Shown here: positions 6,764-15,603 of the stretch, piece by piece | How the letters are laid out: the number at the start of each line of letters is the position of its first letter | Position numbering within the stretch: the stretch's first letter is position 1 | NCBI GenBank assembly: GCA_902478885.1 | Contig: CABSMS010000008.1 | Span: forward strand, 1-37,142 | Source: an uncultured Collinsella sp. | GTDB lineage: Bacteria; Actinomycetota; Coriobacteriia; Coriobacteriales; Coriobacteriaceae | Reading direction: 5' to 3' | DNA length: 37,142 nt | Notes under the pieces: model-generated | What the model was told of the DNA's origin: nothing | The model's database searches: none | The model's input: the letters and a program-made list of their open reading frames with translations, nothing else | Position numbers and translations under genes: made by a program

Positions 6764-9430
6764 ATGACACCTCTCGCAAAACGTCTCCCGCGCGAGCTGC
6801 GCCGCAATATCGGCAAGTACCTGGGCATCTTTTTGCTTATGTGCGGAAGCATCGCTCTCACCTCGGGCTTTTTGCTCGCAGCGCATTCCATCGGCTGCCT
6901 TATCGACGACATGCGCGATGCGTACGCGATTGAGGACGGCCGCGTGACCACCTCCTTCGAGGCTACCGATGATCAACTCAAGGCCGCCGAGGACGCGGCC
7001 GACGACGTCGGCGGCGTCACGCTCTACAAGAATTTCTCCATCGACGCCATCATCAAAAAGGCGACCGGCGACGACGGCACCAAGCGCACGCTGCGCACCT
7101 ACACGCACCGCACCAAGGTCGATATCGCGTCCTACTGTGAGGGCAAGGAGCCCAAGACGGACGATGAGGTAGCCATCGACCGTGTCTTCGCCACCAACAA
7201 CGACCTCGCCGTGGGCGATAAGGTTGAGCTTGAGGGTCGCACCTACATCATCTGCGGCATCATGACCCAGCCCGATAGCCAGGCGCTGTTCCTCAACAAT
7301 TCGGACTTTACGGTGAACACCATCACGTACGGCGTGGCCGAGGTCACCGATGGCGGCTTTGCCGCGCTCGAAGATGCCGGCGGCGCACCCGCCTACACCT
7401 ACTCCTTCACCTTTACCGATCGCGACCTCCCCACCGCGGACCGCATCGACGCCGAGCAAGATATGGTCGAGGCACTGACCGACGCCGATGCGCGCGTGGA
7501 TGACCTCATTGACGCCGATTCCAACCAGGGCATTGGTTATGCGCGCGACGACGTGGACGGCGACTCCATGATGTGGATGACGCTGCTCGACATCATCATC
7601 GTGATCATGGCGTTCGTTTTTGTGGTCCTCACCGACGCCACCATCGAGGAGGAGAGCGCCATCATCGGCACGCTGCTCGCCAGCGGCTATCGTCGACGCG
7701 AGATCGTGCTGCACTACCTTGCGCTTCCCGCTATCGTGGGCGTGGTCGCGGCGCTTTTGGGCACTGCGCTCGGTGTTGTGTTCTTTACCGAGCCCATGCG
7801 TAGCCTCTATTACGGTTCGTACAGCCTGCCGCCCTTCCAGGTGTACTGGAGCTGGGAGATCTTTGTGAAGTGCGCCGTGGTTCCCGCCGCCGCGCTCATC
7901 CTCATCACGCTGGTGGGCCTGCTCCGCAAAATGGGCAAGACGCCGTTGCAGTTCCTTCGTCACGAGGCGAGCGGCAAATCGGGCACCAAGCGCGGCTTGC
8001 AGCTGCCGGAGCGCATGGGTTTTGTTTCCCGCTTCCGCCTGCGTATCTTCCTGCGCAACCTGGGCAACTTCGCCACGCTCTTCGTGGGCATTGCGTTTGC
8101 CTCGCTGCTGCTGCTCTTTGGCCTGGCGATTCTGCCCACGATGACGCACTACGCGGACAACCTCGAGACGAGCCTGGTCGCCGAGCACCAGTACACGCTC
8201 AAGGCTCCGCTGGAGCTCGAGGGCACTGCCGAGGAGCGCGAGCAGTGGTCGGCACTCGAGTGCTTGCAGTCGGTTGACGGCGCGCTGCTTTCTGCCGCCC
8301 AAGATGCCGATGACGAGCTCGACGACGCGGCCGATGCGGCGCAGGCGGCAGCCGATGCCGCGACCGCATCCCCGTCTGCCGAGAGCCTGGCTGCGGCGCA
8401 GGACGCGCTCGCCAAGGTCCAGGACAAGAAGGATGCGCTTTATGCGCGCCTCGATGACCTTGCCGATGCTCTCGGCTGCGAACACGATGAGGCTATCGAC
8501 CTGATCGACAAGGCCTCTAAGATCGACACTGACAACGACGATATCCACCCGGTCAATACGACCGATAACGGCGCGGGAGCAATCGCACAGGCCGAGAAAT
8601 ACGCCGTCTACCAGCTGCAATACGACCGCGGCGACGGAAATGGCGAGGAGACGATTTCCATCTACGGCATCTCGCCCGATTCGCGCTACTGGAAAGGACT
8701 GGACGTCAGCGACGGACGCGTCGTCTTTGGCGGTGGCTTGCTCGACAAGTTTGGCTGGAGCGAGGGTCAGAAGGTTAAGCTTCGCGACAAGTACGAGGGC
8801 GAGAATTATTCCTTTGAGTACGTGGGCAAGGACTGCGTTTGGGGCTCTAAGTCGGATATGAATGTCTATATGAGCATCGAAGACTTTAACGAGCTGTTTG
8901 ACAACGATGCGGCCTACTTTAACGGCTACGTGAGCAACGAGAAGCTCGACCTCGACGCGCGCTACTTTGCCGGCGATACCACGCCCGACGACATGCGCGC
9001 CGTGGGCGACCAGTTCATCGGCATGATGAGCAAAATGATCGGCATGATGGTTGGCCTTGCGGTGTTCATCTTCTTGCTGTTTATGTACCTGCTGACCAAG
9101 GCTGTGATCGACCACAGCGCCCGTTCGATCAGCTACATGAAAGTCTTTGGCTATCGCGATAGCGAGATTTCGCATCTGTACATCCGCTCGATCACGTTGT
9201 GCGTGGCAGCGTCACTCGTGCTGAGCCTGCCGGTCATTATTGGCTCGCTAACGGCCATCTTCCGCTCGATGCTGCTCGCCTATAACGGCAATATCGAGAT
9301 CTACGTGCCCGCTTGGTCCATGGCGGCGTGCGCAGGAATCGGCTTTGCGACCTACCTGGTCGTGGCGCTGCTGCACACGCGCTCCATCAAGCGCGTCAGT
9401 CTGGCCGAAGCCCTCAAAGTCCAAGAGTAG
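6764..9430 (+). CDS. Large FtsX/MacB-family permease with a coiled-coil insert
   Basis: An 888-aa membrane protein. TM1 is at about 19-40, followed by a first extracytoplasmic MacB_PCD-like domain (about 45-270). A first FtsX block has three helices (about 275-390), then comes a helix near 430-455 and a second extracytoplasmic domain. Three more helices end the protein (about 750-885). The second outer domain begins with an Ala/Asp-rich helical stretch (about 510-575, heptad-like, AADAAQAAADAATA) that predicts a coiled coil. The ATG at 6764 follows AGGCGGC; the frame is open slightly further up but overlaps the ATPase. The stop codon TAG merges with a dispersed repeat (9430-9457). Partner: the ATPase just upstream. 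The substrate is unknown. Confidence 0.9.
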   Translation: MTPLAKRLPRELRRNIGKYLGIFLLMCGSIALTSGFLLAAHSIGCLIDDMRDAYAIEDGRVTTSFEATDDQLKAAEDAADDVGGVTLYKNFSIDAIIKKATGDDGTKRTLRTYTHRTKVDIASYCEGKEPKTDDEVAIDRVFATNNDLAVGDKVELEGRTYIICGIMTQPDSQALFLNNSDFTVNTITYGVAEVTDGGFAALEDAGGAPAYTYSFTFTDRDLPTADRIDAEQDMVEALTDADARVDDLIDADSNQGIGYARDDVDGDSMMWMTLLDIIIVIMAFVFVVLTDATIEEESAIIGTLLASGYRRREIVLHYLALPAIVGVVAALLGTALGVVFFTEPMRSLYYGSYSLPPFQVYWSWEIFVKCAVVPAAALILITLVGLLRKMGKTPLQFLRHEASGKSGTKRGLQLPERMGFVSRFRLRIFLRNLGNFATLFVGIAFASLLLLFGLAILPTMTHYADNLETSLVAEHQYTLKAPLELEGTAEEREQWSALECLQSVDGALLSAAQDADDELDDAADAAQAAADAATASPSAESLAAAQDALAKVQDKKDALYARLDDLADALGCEHDEAIDLIDKASKIDTDNDDIHPVNTTDNGAGAIAQAEKYAVYQLQYDRGDGNGEETISIYGISPDSRYWKGLDVSDGRVVFGGGLLDKFGWSEGQKVKLRDKYEGENYSFEYVGKDCVWGSKSDMNVYMSIEDFNELFDNDAAYFNGYVSNEKLDLDARYFAGDTTPDDMRAVGDQFIGMMSKMIGMMVGLAVFIFLLFMYLLTKAVIDHSARSISYMKVFGYRDSEISHLYIRSITLCVAASLVLSLPVIIGSLTAIFRSMLLAYNGNIEIYVPAWSMAACAGIGFATYLVVALLHTRSIKRVSLAEALKVQE

Positions 9431-9457
9431 TCATTTAAGAACGTCCCCAATGACTAG
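9430..9457. repeat. Dispersed GGGGAC-type repeat at a stop codon
   Basis: GTCATTTAAGAACGTCCCCA then ATGACTAG is identical to the copy at 5921-5948. Its first base is the last base of the permease stop codon (9428-9430). Confidence 0.85.
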
Positions 9458-9466
9458 GTGCCGTAC

Positions 9467-9497
9467 TTGACTTTAACTCTGCTTTAACTGGTACCAT
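9467..9497 (+). promoter_or_regulatory. Possible promoter of the DUF362 gene
   Basis: TTGACT (9467-9472) and TACCAT (9492-9497) are separated by 19 bases, slightly long. They lie between the repeat and the gene start at 9540. Confidence 0.35.
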
Positions 9498-9539
9498 CCT
9501 CTATGTCTGTAACGCCATATAGACCGAGGGGATAGATCT

Positions 9540-10736
9540 ATGACCGCAACTGCACCCGCTAAGGTGTACTTCACCAACCTGCGCACGCATGCTCGCGAGA
9601 GCCAGCTCGACAAGCTCAAGCGCCTCATCCGTCACGCCGGTATCGAGCAGATCGACTTCGAGAACAAGTTCGTCGCCATCAAGATTCACTTTGGCGAGCT
9701 GGGCAACCTGAGCTTTTTGCGCCCCAACTACGCCCGCGCCGTCGCGGATGTCGTGAAGGAGCTGGGCGGCAAGCCCTTCCTCACCGACTGCAACACGCTC
9801 TATGTCGGTAGCCGCAAAAACGCGCTCGAGCACATCGATACCGCCTACCAGAACGGCTTTACCCCGTATGCTACGGGTTGCCAGATCATCATTGCCGACG
9901 GCCTCAAGGGCACCGACGAGGCGCTTGTTCCGGTCGAGGGCGGCGAGTACGTGCACGAGGCCAAGATCGGTCAGGCGCTCATGGATGCCGATATCGTGAT
10001 CAGCCTCACCCACTTTAAGGGTCATGAGCAGGCCGGCTTTGGCGGCGCCATGAAGAACCTGGGCATGGGCGGCGGCAGCCGCGCCGGCAAGATGGAGCAG
10101 CATGCCGCCGGCAAGCCGAACGTCTCGACCGAGCACTGCGTTGGCTGCCGTGCCTGCGAAAAGATCTGCGCGCACGACGCTGTCTCGTTCAACGACACCC
10201 GCGAGCGCGAGCTTGCCAACGGCAACACCCGCACGGTGCACGTGGCCACCATCGACCACGATCGCTGCGTGGGCTGCGGTCGCTGCATTGCGGCATGCAA
10301 CCAGGACTGCATCAAGCCCGGCTATGACGCCGCGGCCGACGTGCTCAACTGCAAGATCGCCGAGTACACCAAGGCCGTCGTCGACGGTCGCCCGAGCTTC
10401 CATATCTCGCTTGCCATGGATATCAGCCCCAATTGCGATTGCCATCCCGAAAACGATACGCCTATCGTCAACGACATCGGCATGTTCGCGAGCTTCGACC
10501 CGGTCGCCATCGACCAGGCCTGCGCCGATGCCGTCATGGCATCCGAGCCGCTGCCAAACACCGAGCTCACCGATAGCGCGGCCAAGATGGAGCACAACCA
10601 CGAGCATCTGGAGGGCGAGCAGGCCAAGGATCCCTTCTGCATCACGCATCCCGACACCGACTGGCGCGTGTGCATCGCGCATGCCGAGAAGATCGGCCTG
10701 GGCACGAGCAAGTACGAGCTTATCGAGGTCAAGTAG
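9540..10736 (+). CDS. DUF362 / bacterioferredoxin-type 4Fe-4S protein
   Basis: A 398-aa cytoplasmic iron-sulfur protein. The DUF362 fold covers about 1-190 and 270-398. An inserted 2[4Fe-4S] ferredoxin module carries CVGCRACEKIC (C200, C203, C206, C210) and CVGCGRCIAAC (C243, C246, C249, C253). GAGGGG lies 8 bases before the ATG. DUF362 ferredoxins are common in anaerobes, where they are thought to take part in electron transfer or metal handling; the exact reaction is not known to me. The gene stands alone, with its own possible promoter and a strong terminator downstream shared with the convergent hydrolase gene. Confidence 0.9.
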   Translation: MTATAPAKVYFTNLRTHARESQLDKLKRLIRHAGIEQIDFENKFVAIKIHFGELGNLSFLRPNYARAVADVVKELGGKPFLTDCNTLYVGSRKNALEHIDTAYQNGFTPYATGCQIIIADGLKGTDEALVPVEGGEYVHEAKIGQALMDADIVISLTHFKGHEQAGFGGAMKNLGMGGGSRAGKMEQHAAGKPNVSTEHCVGCRACEKICAHDAVSFNDTRERELANGNTRTVHVATIDHDRCVGCGRCIAACNQDCIKPGYDAAADVLNCKIAEYTKAVVDGRPSFHISLAMDISPNCDCHPENDTPIVNDIGMFASFDPVAIDQACADAVMASEPLPNTELTDSAAKMEHNHEHLEGEQAKDPFCITHPDTDWRVCIAHAEKIGLGTSKYELIEVK

Positions 10737-10783
10737 CGCCTAGCTATTGGACAAAATAAGCGCCTTTGTAGCGTAAGTTGAGC

Positions 10784-10823
10784 AAAAGCCGCCCGTGAGC
10801 ACAGCGCCCACGGGCGGCTTTTT
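10784..10823. terminator. Rho-independent terminator, bidirectional
   Basis: A 14-bp perfect stem AAAAGCCGCCCGTG (10784-10797) / its complement (10809-10822) has an 11-nt loop and a T-run on the plus strand (A-run on the other side). It sits between the convergent DUF362 gene and the hydrolase gene. Confidence 0.9.
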
Positions 10824-10899
10824 GGAAGTGCGAGGAAAATCGAATAGCGCCGACCACAAACCGATTTTTGGCAACAAAACCCCAGACGTTGCTTTTTGC

Positions 10900-11865
10900 C
10901 TAAAAATACTCGTCGAGGAAGTCGTCGACCGTGTTCCAGTAGAGTTCGGGGTCGACCTGCGCGCTCTTGGCGTGGGTGGCGCCATGGACGGTGAGCTTTT
11001 GCTTGACCTTGCTGGCGCACGCGTCGTAGTTTTGGTCGAGCATGCTGTACGGCACAAAGGTGTCTTGGTCACCGTGGATAAACAGCATGGGAACCGTCGC
11101 GCGCTTGAGCTGTTCCACGCTGCTCGCCTTATGAAAGTCGTAGCCCGCGCGCACGTTGCACACCAAGTTTGCTACATCGAGCAAGGGAAAGCTGGGCAGG
11201 CCGAACACGTCCTTGAGCTGCAGAGAAAACTCGTCCCAAACACTCGTATAACCGCAGTCCTCGATAATGCATTTCACGTTTGCGGGCAGAGATTCCCCCG
11301 CGACGTTCATGGCGGTCGCCGCGCCCATGGATTCGCCAAAGACCAGGATGCGCGCCTTGGGGTCAGCCTGAACGATTCGCTCGATCCATGCGACGATGTC
11401 GAGGCGTTCGGGCCAGCCCATGCCGATATAGTCGCCGCCGGAGCGCTCGTGGGCGCGGGCGGCGGGTGCGAGTACGTTCATGCCGCGGTCGTGGAATCGC
11501 TTGACGTATCGGGCCATACCGATGGGCTCGTTGGTATATCCATGCAGGCAGACGGCGTAGTCGTGTGCGCTCTCCGACGCAGCAAAATACCAGGCGGCAA
11601 GCTCGGTCCCATCGTCCGCGGTGAGGCTGCTGCTCTCGCGGTTCTCCTTAAACCACGCCCGCGCCTCGGTATCCTCGGCATCCGGCTGCTCACCTTCTTT
11701 GTCGTTCTTGCTATCCTGCATCATCTTCATGGTGTATGGCGCGCGGGGATTCAGCGCGAAGTCAAACAGAAAGTTGCCGGCAAATCCGAGCAGCGCAACG
11801 ACAACCACTAGTGCAACGATGCCGGCTATCTTGAGCTTTCGATGGGAACGTGCGTTTTGAGCCAT
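10900..11865 (-). CDS. Membrane-anchored alpha/beta hydrolase
   Basis: A 321-aa serine hydrolase. Residues 12-35 form a single N-terminal membrane anchor, so the catalytic domain is probably outside the cytoplasmic membrane. The fold shows the oxyanion-hole HGY (108-110), nucleophile elbow GESMGA (S179), the acid in HGDQDTFVP (D266/D268) and H298 in the TH near the C-terminus. This is the YhfR/BEM46-like pattern of esterases and related hydrolases. The substrate is not predictable. AGGAGA lies 7 bases before the ATG. Upstream is a well-formed promoter with two matching palindromes, which suggests dedicated control by a dimeric repressor. It is transcribed alone. Confidence 0.9.
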   Translation of the reverse strand: MAQNARSHRKLKIAGIVALVVVVALLGFAGNFLFDFALNPRAPYTMKMMQDSKNDKEGEQPDAEDTEARAWFKENRESSSLTADDGTELAAWYFAASESAHDYAVCLHGYTNEPIGMARYVKRFHDRGMNVLAPAARAHERSGGDYIGMGWPERLDIVAWIERIVQADPKARILVFGESMGAATAMNVAGESLPANVKCIIEDCGYTSVWDEFSLQLKDVFGLPSFPLLDVANLVCNVRAGYDFHKASSVEQLKRATVPMLFIHGDQDTFVPYSMLDQNYDACASKVKQKLTVHGATHAKSAQVDPELYWNTVDDFLDEYF

Positions 11866-11884
11866 GCGGTATTCTCCTATAAGA

Positions 11885-11945
11885 TGTTAATACATCAACA
11901 TTTAATGCAAGCGCATTATGGACGTTCGCCGTTGATGCGTCAACA
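11885..11945 (-). promoter_or_regulatory. Promoter with two matching operator-like palindromes
   Basis: On the minus strand, TTGACG (11938-11943) and CATAAT (11915-11920) are 17 bases apart, a near-consensus promoter. A palindromic motif TGTTGAyGyATyAAC occurs twice. One copy overlaps the -35 (11930-11945); the other (11885-11900, TGTTGATGTATTAACA) lies just after the expected start point. Centres are 45 bp apart. This is the usual layout for repression. The regulator is not in the window as far as I can tell. Confidence 0.65.
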
Positions 11946-12051
11946 GGCAAAGAATGGGTAAACAAAGGGTCACGTATGGTGCAAATTTCGCACGTACCTA
12001 GACGCTTTGATATAGTGTTGAGAACTCTTTACGTTGGAGGATGTAACCGGC

Positions 12052-12735
12052 ATGTCCGATTCGAGCGACAGTTCTAAGCCGCGACCCAAGACCGCGGTCG
12101 TTCCACACTACACAGTGGGCGAGGAGATCATGAACTCCGTCACCCATGGTGTCGGCTGCCTGCTGGGTATCGCGGGCCTGGTGCTCCTGATCGTATTCGC
12201 CGCCCTGCGCGGCGGAGGCCCGGCCCATATGGCCGCGGCGATTGTCTATGGCGTCAGCATTATCCTCGAATACCTAGCCTCCACGCTCTACCACGCGATT
12301 CAGCCCGCGCGCGCCAAGCGCGTGTTTCGCATCATCGACCACAGCTGCATCTACCTGCTCATAGCCGGCAGCTATACGCCGTTTAGCCTCATCACGCTCG
12401 CAAACGACGGCGGCGCTGTGCTGTTCTTTGCCGTATGGGCCATCGCCATCATCGGCATCGCCCTCGAGTGCTTCCTACGCGAGCGCCAGCCGCATTGGGT
12501 AAGCGGCCTGGTCTACCTGCTGATGGGCTGGCTCGTTGTCTTTAAGCTGCCCGAACTTGTTGCGCTGCTCAATCCCGTGGCACTTGCCCTGCTCGCCGTC
12601 GGCGGCGTGTGCTACACCGCGGGCGTGCCGTTCTATATCGCCAAAAACGTGCGCTATCTGCACAGCGTGTTTCACCTGTGGGTGCTCGCCGGCAGCATCT
12701 TCCAGTTCATGGCGGTGATCCTCTTCGTAATCTAG
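12052..12735 (+). CDS. Hemolysin III / PAQR-family membrane protein
   Basis: A 227-aa protein with seven predicted membrane helices, the size and pattern of the HlyIII (YqfA/TrhA) branch of the PAQR superfamily. Conserved positions are visible: THG near residue 38, STLYH at the second helix, the IDHSCIYLLIAGSYTPF block and the C-terminal SVFHLW. In PAQR proteins these His/Ser/Asp residues form a zinc site thought to support amide hydrolase activity, but in bacteria the role is linked to membrane lipid balance and is not settled. GGAGG lies 11 bases before the ATG at 12052. TATAGT at 12011-12016 could be its -10. It is followed by the CorC-like gene in the same direction. Confidence 0.9.
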   Translation: MSDSSDSSKPRPKTAVVPHYTVGEEIMNSVTHGVGCLLGIAGLVLLIVFAALRGGGPAHMAAAIVYGVSIILEYLASTLYHAIQPARAKRVFRIIDHSCIYLLIAGSYTPFSLITLANDGGAVLFFAVWAIAIIGIALECFLRERQPHWVSGLVYLLMGWLVVFKLPELVALLNPVALALLAVGGVCYTAGVPFYIAKNVRYLHSVFHLWVLAGSIFQFMAVILFVI

Positions 12736-12845
12736 CGACCATGCCTGCGCGCCCGCGTTCTCGTTTGGGCGCCGGTGCAATTGCCGTATCCGCCATCAAC
12801 GTTTTAACCTGACGTCCCGAATCTTGGAGGTTCGAGAAACTCCCG

Positions 12846-14219
12846 ATGGACATAACCATCTCCCTTATCACCACCCTCGTTTTGACCCTCATCAACGGCT
12901 ACTTCTCTATGTCCGAGATGGCGCTCACCACGGCCAAGCGCGCCGTGTTGGAGCACGAGGCCGAGGAAGGCGACAAGCGCGCCGAGCGTGCCATTAAGCT
13001 GGCTGCCGACTCCGACCAGCTGCTCGCCACCATCCAGGTCGCCATCACGCTCGTGGGCTTCGCCTCGTCCGCCGTCGCCTCGACGAGTCTGTCCGACCCG
13101 CTCGCCACGTGGCTCATGAGCTTTGGCATCGCGCCGCTCTCCGCCATCGCGCGCGGCCTGGCGCCGGTCATCATCACCGTCGCGGTCGCCTTCGTGTCCA
13201 TCGTGATCGGCGAGCTTGTGCCCAAGCGCATCGGCCTGGCCAACGCCGAAGGCGTGTCCAAGCAGGTCGTGGGGCCGTTGTCGTTTTTCCAAAAGATCGC
13301 TCGTCCGCTCGTGTGGCTGACCGGCGCTTGCTCCGATGGCCTGGCCCGCATCCTGCGCATCAAGAGTGCCGACGACCGTCAGAACGTCTCGGAAGAAGAG
13401 ATCAAGTACATGGTCTCGGAGCAGGACGACCTGCTCGACGAGGAAAAGCGCATGATCCACGAGATCTTCGACCTGGGCGACACCGTTGCCCGCGAGGTCA
13501 TGGTGCCGCGCGTGGACACCACCATGTGCGAGGACGACGAGACGGTCGCCGACGTGCTGTCCACCATGCGCCAGACCGGCTTCAGCCGCATCCCCGTCTA
13601 TCACGAGGATCCCGACAACGTCGCCGGCATTGCGCACATCAAGGACCTGATCCAACCCGCGCTCGACGGCAAGGGTGACCAGCCCATCGCCGGCTTTTTG
13701 CGCGACGCCACCTTTGTGCCCGACACCAAGGACATCCTGCCGCTACTGTCCGAGATGCAGACCTCGCACGACCAGATCGTGGTGGTCGTGGACGAGTACG
13801 GCGGCACGGCCGGCATTATCACCATCGAGGATATCGTCGAGGAGATCGTCGGCGAGATCGAGGACGAGTTCGACCCCGACAACAAGTATCTCACGCGCCT
13901 TTCGCGCCGCGAGTGGCTCGTTGATGGGCGTTTTTCGTGCGATGACGCGATTGAGCTTGGTTGGCCGCTCGAGGAAAGCGATGATTATGAGACCATCGCC
14001 GGCTGGATTTTGGAGCTTTGCGACTCGGTGCCCGACATCGGAGAGGTGTTTGAGGTCGCGGGGTACAAGTTTAAAGTGCAGTCGATGCGTGGCCAGCGCA
14101 TCTCGCTCATTCGCGTGATCGCTCCGGCCGAAACCGATAAGAAGGATTCCGAGTCTTCGGTAGACGAGCCGACGACGTCGGGTGCGGGTTCCGCGAATCC
14201 GCACGACGGCGACGAGTAG
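12846..14219 (+). CDS. HlyC/CorC-family protein (DUF21 + CBS pair + CorC_HlyC)
   Basis: A 457-aa membrane protein. A DUF21/CNNM-type transmembrane domain (about 1-180) has SEMALTTAKR near the start and GELVPKRI in the conserved position. Two CBS domains (about 200-320) follow, starting at VMVPRVDTTM, then the CorC_HlyC domain (about 340-430). A short acidic tail ends the protein. Family members are implicated in Mg2+/cation transport or its regulation. GGAGG is 15 bases upstream of the ATG, which is far, but no better start exists. The next gene begins 24 bp after the stop, so they probably share a transcript. The Mg2+ connection recurs at 18166-21281 and 36847-37094. Confidence 0.92.
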   Translation: MDITISLITTLVLTLINGYFSMSEMALTTAKRAVLEHEAEEGDKRAERAIKLAADSDQLLATIQVAITLVGFASSAVASTSLSDPLATWLMSFGIAPLSAIARGLAPVIITVAVAFVSIVIGELVPKRIGLANAEGVSKQVVGPLSFFQKIARPLVWLTGACSDGLARILRIKSADDRQNVSEEEIKYMVSEQDDLLDEEKRMIHEIFDLGDTVAREVMVPRVDTTMCEDDETVADVLSTMRQTGFSRIPVYHEDPDNVAGIAHIKDLIQPALDGKGDQPIAGFLRDATFVPDTKDILPLLSEMQTSHDQIVVVVDEYGGTAGIITIEDIVEEIVGEIEDEFDPDNKYLTRLSRREWLVDGRFSCDDAIELGWPLEESDDYETIAGWILELCDSVPDIGEVFEVAGYKFKVQSMRGQRISLIRVIAPAETDKKDSESSVDEPTTSGAGSANPHDGDE

Positions 14220-14243
14220 GACAAGGAAGAGTAGGGGAGAGTT

Positions 14244-15077
14244 ATGGCAGGCCTGTTCAACATCCTTAAGGTCACCGTCAGTGAGGACAAGATCTGCGCG
14301 CATGTGCTGGTGAACCCCGGCATGCCGCTCATGACCTCGGAGGACATCGAGGCCACGGCGCGCGTGTACTACCTGGTGCCCGCGATTGCCAAGCACCTGT
14401 GCCTGGGCGATTCCGGCCGCGAGTTCCAAGACTGCATGGGCCAGACCGAGCTCTGCCACCTGTTGGAGCACGTGACGGTTGAGCTCATGAACGAGACCGG
14501 TCTTGCCGGTAGCATCTCGTGCGGCCGCACCCGCGTAAGCGAACACGATGAGCGTGTCTTTGAGGTTGAGCTTTCGTGCCCCGACGACGCACTGGCCATC
14601 GGCGCGCTGTCTTCGGCCACCTTTATGATGGATTGGGCCTATCTGCACGCCGACCAGCCTACCCCCGACGTGGAAGGCACGGTCGCGGGCCTGCGCAACC
14701 TGGTGCTGGGCATGCGCGCCGAGGCCGAGGGCAAGGATCCTCACGAGGCCGTCGCCGCTGCGAACGGCGAAGATGCTGCCGAGGACGAGGGCGCTGACGA
14801 GGGCGATGTGCCGGTCGACCCCGAGCCCGCTGCCGATGTGACCGCCGAGCCCGTTCCCACCGAGCCCCAGGGCGTCCCCAACTTTGACGACGAGCCCCAG
14901 GTGGCGATCGATACCGAGGGCGCGGTTGCCGAGAACCACGAGGCTTCCGCGGCTGTCTTTGGCGGCGCGGCGACGGTTCCGGCAGGACCTGCGCATGAGG
15001 GCGGCCTGCCGCTCGTGGACGGCGCCGGCGAGGACCCGGGTGCCACAGTGGCCATGCCGGCTATGCCTCAGGAGTAG
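14244..15077 (+). CDS. Uncharacterised protein, possibly cyanophycin-synthetase N-terminal-like
   Basis: A 277-aa protein in two parts. Residues 1-150 are a folded domain with a conserved-looking block HLLEHVTVELMNETG, which resembles the (I/L)EHVALELQ region of the N-terminal domain of cyanophycin synthetases and related Mur-ligase proteins. No ATP-grasp or ligase domain follows. Residues 160-277 are a low-complexity acidic Ala/Pro/Glu tail, likely disordered. GGGGAGAG precedes the ATG. It is in line with the CorC-like gene upstream. The similarity is from memory of the motif; the function is unknown. Confidence 0.75.
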   Translation: MAGLFNILKVTVSEDKICAHVLVNPGMPLMTSEDIEATARVYYLVPAIAKHLCLGDSGREFQDCMGQTELCHLLEHVTVELMNETGLAGSISCGRTRVSEHDERVFEVELSCPDDALAIGALSSATFMMDWAYLHADQPTPDVEGTVAGLRNLVLGMRAEAEGKDPHEAVAAANGEDAAEDEGADEGDVPVDPEPAADVTAEPVPTEPQGVPNFDDEPQVAIDTEGAVAENHEASAAVFGGAATVPAGPAHEGGLPLVDGAGEDPGATVAMPAMPQE

Positions 15078-15156
15078 GCCTACTCGTTTATCACCATCAC
15101 GTACCTGCGCTTTTGCCGTACGCAGATGAGCGGAGCGGCAAGTGATGCGCTGCGGG

Positions 15157-15196
15157 TATAATGGACAGCATTCAAACGGTGGGCACCGACGTGCCC
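15157..15196 (+). promoter_or_regulatory. Promoter -10 and 5' UTR hairpin of the YtxH operon
   Basis: A perfect TATAAT lies at 15157-15162; no clear -35 is seen. The leader then forms a short hairpin, GGGCAC (15181-15186) with GTGCCC (15191-15196), just before the GGAGAGG ribosome site. Confidence 0.5.
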
Positions 15197-15213
15197 GCAG
15201 GAGAGGAATGATC

Positions 15214-15603
15214 ATGGGTAAGACTTTCAGCTTTGTCTCCGGCGCACTTTTTGGTGCCGCTGCCGGCGCTATTATCGGCGTTGCTCTGGCCCCGCGCTCG
15301 GGCGCCGAGACCCGCGCCATGGCTGCCGATATCGCCAACGACGCCTGGGACAATATGCGCGACACCTACGAGCACGGCGCCGAGGAGGCCCGTGCTGCGG
15401 TGAATGACTTTGGCCCGATGGTCGACGCCAAGACCGACGACCTGCGCGCCAAGGTCGACCTGGCCCGCGAGCGCATGGACCAGCTGCGCGAGCAGCTCAA
15501 CGACGCCATTTCGGGCGGCAACGTGACGCCTGCCGCCGACGTCGTGGTCGAGAACGCCGTCGAGGCTGATACCGAGGCTGCGGAGCCCTCGACCGAGGCA
15601 TAA
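15214..15603 (+). CDS. YtxH-domain protein
   Basis: A 129-aa protein. The N-terminus has a glycine/alanine-rich membrane segment followed by LAPRSGAETR, the hallmark of YtxH proteins, and then an amphipathic, coiled-coil-like helical region and an acidic tail. YtxH proteins are small membrane-associated proteins linked to general stress in Bacillus; the biochemical role is unknown. I chose the ATG at 15214 because GGAGAGG is 7 bases upstream; an ATG at 15208 is too close. Its TAA overlaps the ATG of the next gene (TAATG), so the pair is translationally coupled. Confidence 0.85.
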   Translation: MGKTFSFVSGALFGAAAGAIIGVALAPRSGAETRAMAADIANDAWDNMRDTYEHGAEEARAAVNDFGPMVDAKTDDLRAKVDLARERMDQLREQLNDAISGGNVTPAADVVVENAVEADTEAAEPSTEA

